This document shows, one piece after another, positions 59,001 through 64,000 of a stretch of 64,000 bases of DNA; within the stretch, counting starts at the first letter, position 1; every line of letters starts with the position of its first letter. A model generated the notes under the pieces. The model was not told the origin of the DNA. It ran no database searches and saw only the letters and a program-made list of their open reading frames with translations. The translations under genes and the position numbers were made by a program. This DNA is from Panagrolaimus kolymaensis (taxonomy: Eukaryota > Nematoda > Chromadorea > Rhabditida > Panagrolaimidae), in contig JAJQJQ010000031.1 of NCBI GenBank assembly GCA_028622995.1, positions 1,426,001 through 1,490,000 on the forward strand, written 5' to 3'.

Positions 59001-62000
59001 TTAACTACATCGTTTTTTACTCCAGGTGATGAGGCATCCAATTTCCTTGTGGTAAATTTAATAATGGGTTCACTCGAAGTGACAATAGCTTCATAAGGCA
59101 AAAATGATTGTCTTCGACTTGAAGTATGCACACTTTCGGTGATTTTAACATAGGAAGATGTATCAACGGGATTCAATGAAGTAATAATGGGTTTTGTAAG
59201 CTTTTTTGTTGTAGCTTCAAGAGCTTCCTTTTTAGTCGTTCCACCATGTAATTGAGTTGTTTGGTCACCATCCTTAGTTGAAAGAGCTGCATTGATAGGT
59301 GAATATTCACGAGCCGCTTCCAAAGTAACTGTTGAAGGTTGGAAATTATTTACAGTTGTTTTAACATTATCAGCATTTAATAAAACCGTAGTCGCTTCTT
59401 TACTATTTTCTTCAGCCAAAGTCGAATAATCAGTGACTAAAGTGCTACCTGGACTTGATGATAAAAATGTGGCTGTTGAAGCTTGTTCAGGTAAAGTTTG
59501 AATTATTGATTGTGAAATCGTTGATGGTGATCCCAAATCAATTGTAGAAGAGCGTTCAAGAGTATAAAATTTAGTCAAAGGATTATCAGTACTACCATAA
59601 TTTTTAAGATTTGTTTGTGTCGTCGTAGCCATTGTTGCACTAGCTTTTCCATCAAACGTTTGACTTGGATTATCAATGGCAACCGATTCAGAAGCAGAAA
59701 TACTGGATGTGGGTGTCCAACTGCTTGTGACTTGAGAATTATCCAATTTTGTGGTAGTAAATGATGGAATCAAACCATTCGATGAAAAAACATTGGATTC
59801 GGTCGTAGGAGTGTCAAAAGTACTTTCAAGATTCATATCGTTTTTATTTGCCCCTGAAGTTGTTACTTCGCTGCTAAATTCATCATCCATTAATTGAGAA
59901 ACTTCAGTACTTGGAGTATCAATCGATGGCAAAGAAATAAGATTTTGCGATGTTTCCAAATCATGAGAAGTCTCAGTTGCTAATTGGCTTGTGGATGAAT
60001 CAAAAATATTTGATTGACTTGTGGCCATACTAAAGTCGCTTTCAGTTTTTGTTGGAGTAGTAATTGCTTTATTTTCATCCAATAATTCACTCGCAGTTTC
60101 TTTAGCAACAATGGCAGTTGAGGTAGAAACAGTGGAGAATTCTGTTGCAGAATTAGTTGAGCTATATTTTTTAGAAAATGGAAATGTTAAAAAAGCAGAA
60201 GTAAAATCATTAATTTTTGTTGCTAAATTATCTGAAGCTCCTGTTGTTCCATGGGTAGTTTTCGAATTATCATCAGTTACTAATTGACTTGTTGTTTCCG
60301 ATACGAGATTATTTTCAGAAGTTACAGAAAATAATTTTTGTGTACTTTGAATTTTATTTTCTAAAGTATCAAACATAGTAACATCAGGCGATTTAACAGT
60401 GCTTTGTTCAATAGAAGATTTCATTGTTGCATCGGAAGACGAATCGGTATATGCCATATTCGCGAATTGAGTTGCTTCTGCAGGAATTACTGATGTAGCA
60501 ATATCATTTAATTTAAGAGTTGTTAAAGAACTTTCCAAAGAAGTCGGGGCATCATTAGGTAAAATTTTTGTTGTTTGAGTTGTCAAACTAGTTTCAAATG
60601 CATCTTTTTGAGTTTTTGGAAATAATGAACTGCTTGTTGATTTCTTTTTTTCATCAATGGTGACAGCCATAGAAGTCGTTGTTGTATCCATTAAAGCGTT
60701 TGATGAGGCTGTTGAAGCAGATGATACAAGTTCACCAATACCCATTGAAGTTGAAGTTGCCGTAATCGAAATTGGTTTTGGCGAAGCTAAAGTCGTAGTT
60801 GTTTGCACAAAACTTGTAGCTTTGTTATTGTCGGCTATTTGAGTTTGTTCAACGCTACTAAATTTTAATACTTCAGTTGTCGCAACGCTATTTAAAGAAG
60901 CCATAGAATTTTTTGTCTTTTCATCCATCAAAATTGTTGGGTTCATTGTACTAAGTGGTGAAGTAACCTTTTCGCTAATATCCGTTGATCCCGTAGAAAA
61001 TGGAGATTTTTCTTCAGAAGACAATGAAGAGCTTGATGATGTCGATTGTGTCGTGATTGGCAAATTTGTTGAACTTAATTTAGTTTTATAATCATTGGAA
61101 TTTTCAGAAATCGTTGTTATTTTTGTATCCGGAAAATTAGTAAGAGTGGAATCGGGAGAATTGCTTTGGCTTTCGGTTATAATTGTTAAATCTTTTTTAG
61201 TTGACAAAACTTTCAAAGGAGTTGATGGAACCGATGTAAAAGAATCAGATGAAGTTGAAGAAGGGCTCATCAGTGTAATTTCATTTTTGGTTGATCCTAG
61301 TTTTTCCAAAGTTGTTTTTGCATTTGTTGAGGATAATAATTTTGTAATTTCTTCAGTTGTAACGATGCTCGAAGAAGGTAAAGACAAAATTTGAGCTGTT
61401 GTTGGTAAATCTTGTTTTACAGGTTCCGTTGATTTATAATTCGTTGTTGAACTAAGTTCATGATTTTCAGATGTGAATGGGACATTAGCAGTTGATGCAT
61501 CGCCATCTTGAATTGTTAGCGTTGAGTATTTTTGATTTTCTGATGAAGCGACGAATGTAAGGAGAGAAGCAGGCGAAGGAGTTACACGTTCAGTCAAAAG
61601 ATTTTTTGGCGTTGAGATAGAGGAATAAGTTTGGCTTTTTGTCGTATAACTTGAAGACATTTTTGTATCAGTAGTCGTTGCTCCTTCTATAGTTATAATT
61701 TTGCTTATTTAATAAATATTTTACTATTAATAAAAAACAATATTTGGAAAAAAACGGGTAAAGAAAAAATATATTTTAATATCCAGAATTTTATAATAAT
61801 GCCGGCATTCCTACTGTTTATCGTTTAGAAAAATAAAAGTTTTCGAAAAGGAAGGAGGTAAAAACATTTTCATATTTGTCGGGCCACACAAACCTTTATG
61901 TCCGAAATCTATTTGTCCCAAGTTTATCGTCGGATTCCGTCACACATTTTGATCAGTGTAAATTCATATAAAATTTAAAAAAAAGAAAATATATAAATTT

Positions 62001-64000
62001 ATGCATGGATATATTTAGTGCTTTTAGAATTTTGTGTCTAATTATATTTGATCGAGAAAAAAATGAAAGCGATAAGGAAATCCCATCGATGTTATATGAT
62101 TTTCCTTTGGTAAAACATCGAAGCATTATAACTTCAAAAAACTACTTTTATCAAAAATTTTTTAGCTTGGGACAATTAGAAAATTTGATTATTAAAGAAA
62201 TCTAAAAAATTGAGTGGCCCTAATTTTTAAAGGTTAAAAAATTGTTTGAATTTGCTTTATTTGTGCAATATTATTATTGCAATAAATTTTATAAAATTAA
62301 AAGAAGAAAAAAATTACGCGCAAATCCTTGCAATTATTTTTAGATTTATGTATTGCATTTTTATTCAGTTACAAGTTTTTTTATTCAAGTATTATTTGAT
62401 TAATTTTTTTGATTATCATTGTTTTCGTAAATTAAATTTAAAATTAAATGTATATTAATAATTATATAGACGAGAATGGTTCGAAAAGCAGAGAAAAAGT
62501 GAGCAAGTTTTCTTACAAAACGGAATTGGGCCTGGGTAATTTACTGCATGGCAGCACTTACGGCATGCAGGGTATTTTACGGCATGCAGCGGCAAACGCA
62601 CGCTAACAAAATCCATAAAATTTCATATGAAAAACCTATGAATCGAAAAAAATTTTTTTACGTGAAAATCATATAGATCGAAATGATCCATAGAGAAACC
62701 CTATAGATCGATGGAATAGGAAAAGCTTATGAGTCAAAAATGTCTTATATGGAAAGTCTATTCCATTGATCTATAGGGTTTCTCTATGGATCATTTCGAT
62801 CTATATGATTTTCACGTAAAAATTTTTTTTTCGATTCATAGGTTTTTCATATGAAATTTTATGGATTTTGTTAGCGTGCGTTTGCCGCTGCATGCCGTAA
62901 AATACCCTGCATGCCGTAAGTGCTGCCATGCAGTAAATTACCCAGGCCCAACGGAATTTAAAAAATAGTGGTATTATCGTTATTTTTTTTTGGTACTCAT
63001 TTTACTTTATTCTCTTTTTGAACGTGAAATAATTTTCGATTTTTTCAGTTTTTGAAATTCGCCTTTCTAAAATTCGCTCAGTCAAAATTTATATTATAAA
63101 AACATTATTTCGACAATTATATTGGGTTTTAGATATAAATTTTTTTGCAACTTCGAAAATTTTAAAATTTTAGATCAATCTTTGGATTGGACTGGACATA
63201 ACACAACTTTATGATATAATTTTCTTAATGCTTAAGTTTTTTTTGCCTTTCTATGTCCAAAATATTGTCAAATGTTGCCCAAAAAGTAGAATAGCTCGAA
63301 TTTTAAAGGGGCAAAAAAGAGAAATGACGTGTTCAAATAAAAAGAAAAAAAATCTCTCAAAAAATAAGAAAATAAATTAAAAAAGTACCTTGTTTTGTAT
63401 AAGTGCTATGCTTAAAGCTAAACTTACTTGTAACCATTTCAGAAAAAGGTGGTTCTTCTGATAATACTTTTGAGATTTGAGAGCCTGTTGTTTCTTTTGC
63501 TTCATTTGATAATGTAGTTGAAGGATTTTGCTGAATTAATTCTCTTGCTTTAGTTGTTTTTAGGTCAGATGTACTTATTGAATGTTGCACGGTAGAAGTT
63601 AATTTAAAAAATTTATCGAGTTCATTAGTATTCGAAGTAGAATAATAATCTGATGTTACAGCTAAAATTTTAATTACTATCATGATTTTTTTGCAGGAAA
63701 AATTAATAAATACCCATTGTTGATGCTTTAGTTGTTGGTTGCACGGTTGTAACATCAACTTTGCAATTTTTGTTTACTTTATTAAAACATTCTAAAAATA
63801 ATAATAATTTCAGAGGCTAGTCAAAGAAAGCTGTAAAGCTAATATTACTTAAATAATTGATATCAATACCACTACATGAAAACCACAAATCCTTGCATGC
63901 TATAAAAATCATTTTTTTTAAATATTAAAGTATCTTTTTTACACATACGTGCATATTTCGGATCCTTACTATCAATAATCCAGCCTTGTTTAGGTGCAAT
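53084..64000 (-). CDS. Giant mucin-stalk, lectin-like, EGF, seven-transmembrane protein (5' partial)
   Basis: Seventeen exons join in frame to at least 2643 aa: 64000-63949, 63899-63849, 63791-63714, 63661-63428, 61686-57075, 57016-56835, 56768-56547, 56487-56075, 55977-55711, 55651-55437, 55310-55049, 54992-54828, 54589-54200, 54150-53946, 53863-53433, 53289-53214, 53160-53084. Order: Cys-containing start; over 1500 residues of Ser/Thr-rich mucin-like sequence, mostly in one 4.6-kb exon; a C-type-lectin-like domain (CPVGFSEGSQACYKW); a CCP-like module (Cys-rich, IQCNRKGFFVPDSS); two EGF-like modules (CICENTYTGSDC; CYCTSDFYGEFC); seven hydrophobic segments (from QIIGYLLLIYIP to IICTLLSGIHGIVSFIQGQ); a cytoplasmic tail of about 440 aa. 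The bundle with MALSIMMIESF resembles adhesion (class B) GPCRs, but no GPS cleavage motif is seen. A surface receptor or glycocalyx protein is inferred. Confidence 0.7.
61687..63427 (-). other. Long intron of the giant membrane protein gene
   Basis: 1741 bp between the exon ending at 63428 and the 4.6-kb exon. Apart from the palindrome at 62528-62949 it is AT-rich with chance frames only (for example 62005-62205 and 62246-62458). Confidence 0.5.
62528..62949. mobile_element. 422-bp near-perfect palindrome with 9-bp target duplication
   Basis: Arms 62528-62719 and 62758-62949 (192 bp each) are inverted repeats with only a few mismatches around a 38-bp loop. The ends are GGGCCTGGGTAATTTACTGC and its complement. 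Both sides are flanked by AACGGAATT (62519-62527 and 62950-62958), a 9-bp direct duplication, proving insertion as a unit. A 9-bp duplication with long inverted repeats fits Mutator-like or Merlin-like foldback elements. It is much less AT-rich at its ends than the surrounding intron. It sits in the 1.74-kb intron 4 of the giant membrane protein gene. Confidence 0.85.

Noticed and set aside
57441..61394. Several long open frames on the plus strand
   Set aside because: They are antisense shadows of the 4.6-kb Ser/Thr-rich exon; its biased codons leave the other strand open with Val/Glu/Ser-rich nonsense.
1..64000. CRISPR arrays, bacterial operons, rRNA
   Set aside because: No regularly spaced direct repeats, Shine-Dalgarno-led gene chains or ribosomal RNA-like sequence; all genes have eukaryotic introns or nematode families.

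Overview
The window is a strongly AT-rich stretch of nuclear DNA from a nematode. The evidence is the set of small phase-consistent GT-AG introns (about 40-100 bp), acceptors of the TTTTCAG type placed just before start codons (compatible with spliced-leader trans-splicing), and nematode-typical genes: a Str-type chemoreceptor, a transthyretin-like protein, SMA-10/LRIG, a gut-esterase-like carboxylesterase and a GLY-1-like glycosyltransferase. The style of the F-box-like family suggests a Tylenchina/panagrolaimid-like clade IV worm, but that placement is a guess.

Layout. 0-5 kb: the 3' end of an unknown gene, an unknown 194-aa gene, an intronless chemoreceptor (+), and a serpin (-). 5-18 kb (conserved block): a 14-exon SMA-10/LRIG gene (+), a short Argonaute gene holding only the N-domain (-), and TAF4 (+). 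18-42 kb (accessory block): F-box-like 'CKYF' genes, a secreted phospholipase A2, two copies of an unknown gene that are identical over 1086 bp, three DNA/RNA non-specific endonuclease paralogues, a transthyretin-like gene, and a carboxylesterase. 42-53 kb: a decayed esterase tail, a secreted unknown protein, a 522-aa unknown gene whose intron holds an inverted-repeat element, a pseudogene of the 37-kb family, and a GT14 glycosyltransferase with an in-frame stop plus a fragment of it. 53-64 kb: one very large minus-strand gene, open at its 5' end, encoding a Ser/Thr-rich mucin stalk, a C-type-lectin-like domain, a CCP-like module, EGF-like modules, seven hydrophobic segments and a long cytoplasmic tail.

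Between and inside genes lie several non-autonomous inverted-repeat elements. The clearest is a 422-bp palindrome with 192-bp arms and a 9-bp target duplication at 62.5 kb. Others lie at 25.3, 40.0, 46.3-47.1 and 48.4 kb. Most multi-exon models were joined by hand and checked to keep one reading frame with a total length divisible by three. No tRNA, rRNA, CRISPR or prokaryotic feature was found.

Conserved single-copy genes (sma-10, taf-4) sit beside a fast-changing block of small secreted, nuclease and F-box-like families with duplicates, gene-conversion signs and pseudogenes. The genes do not form an evident pathway.
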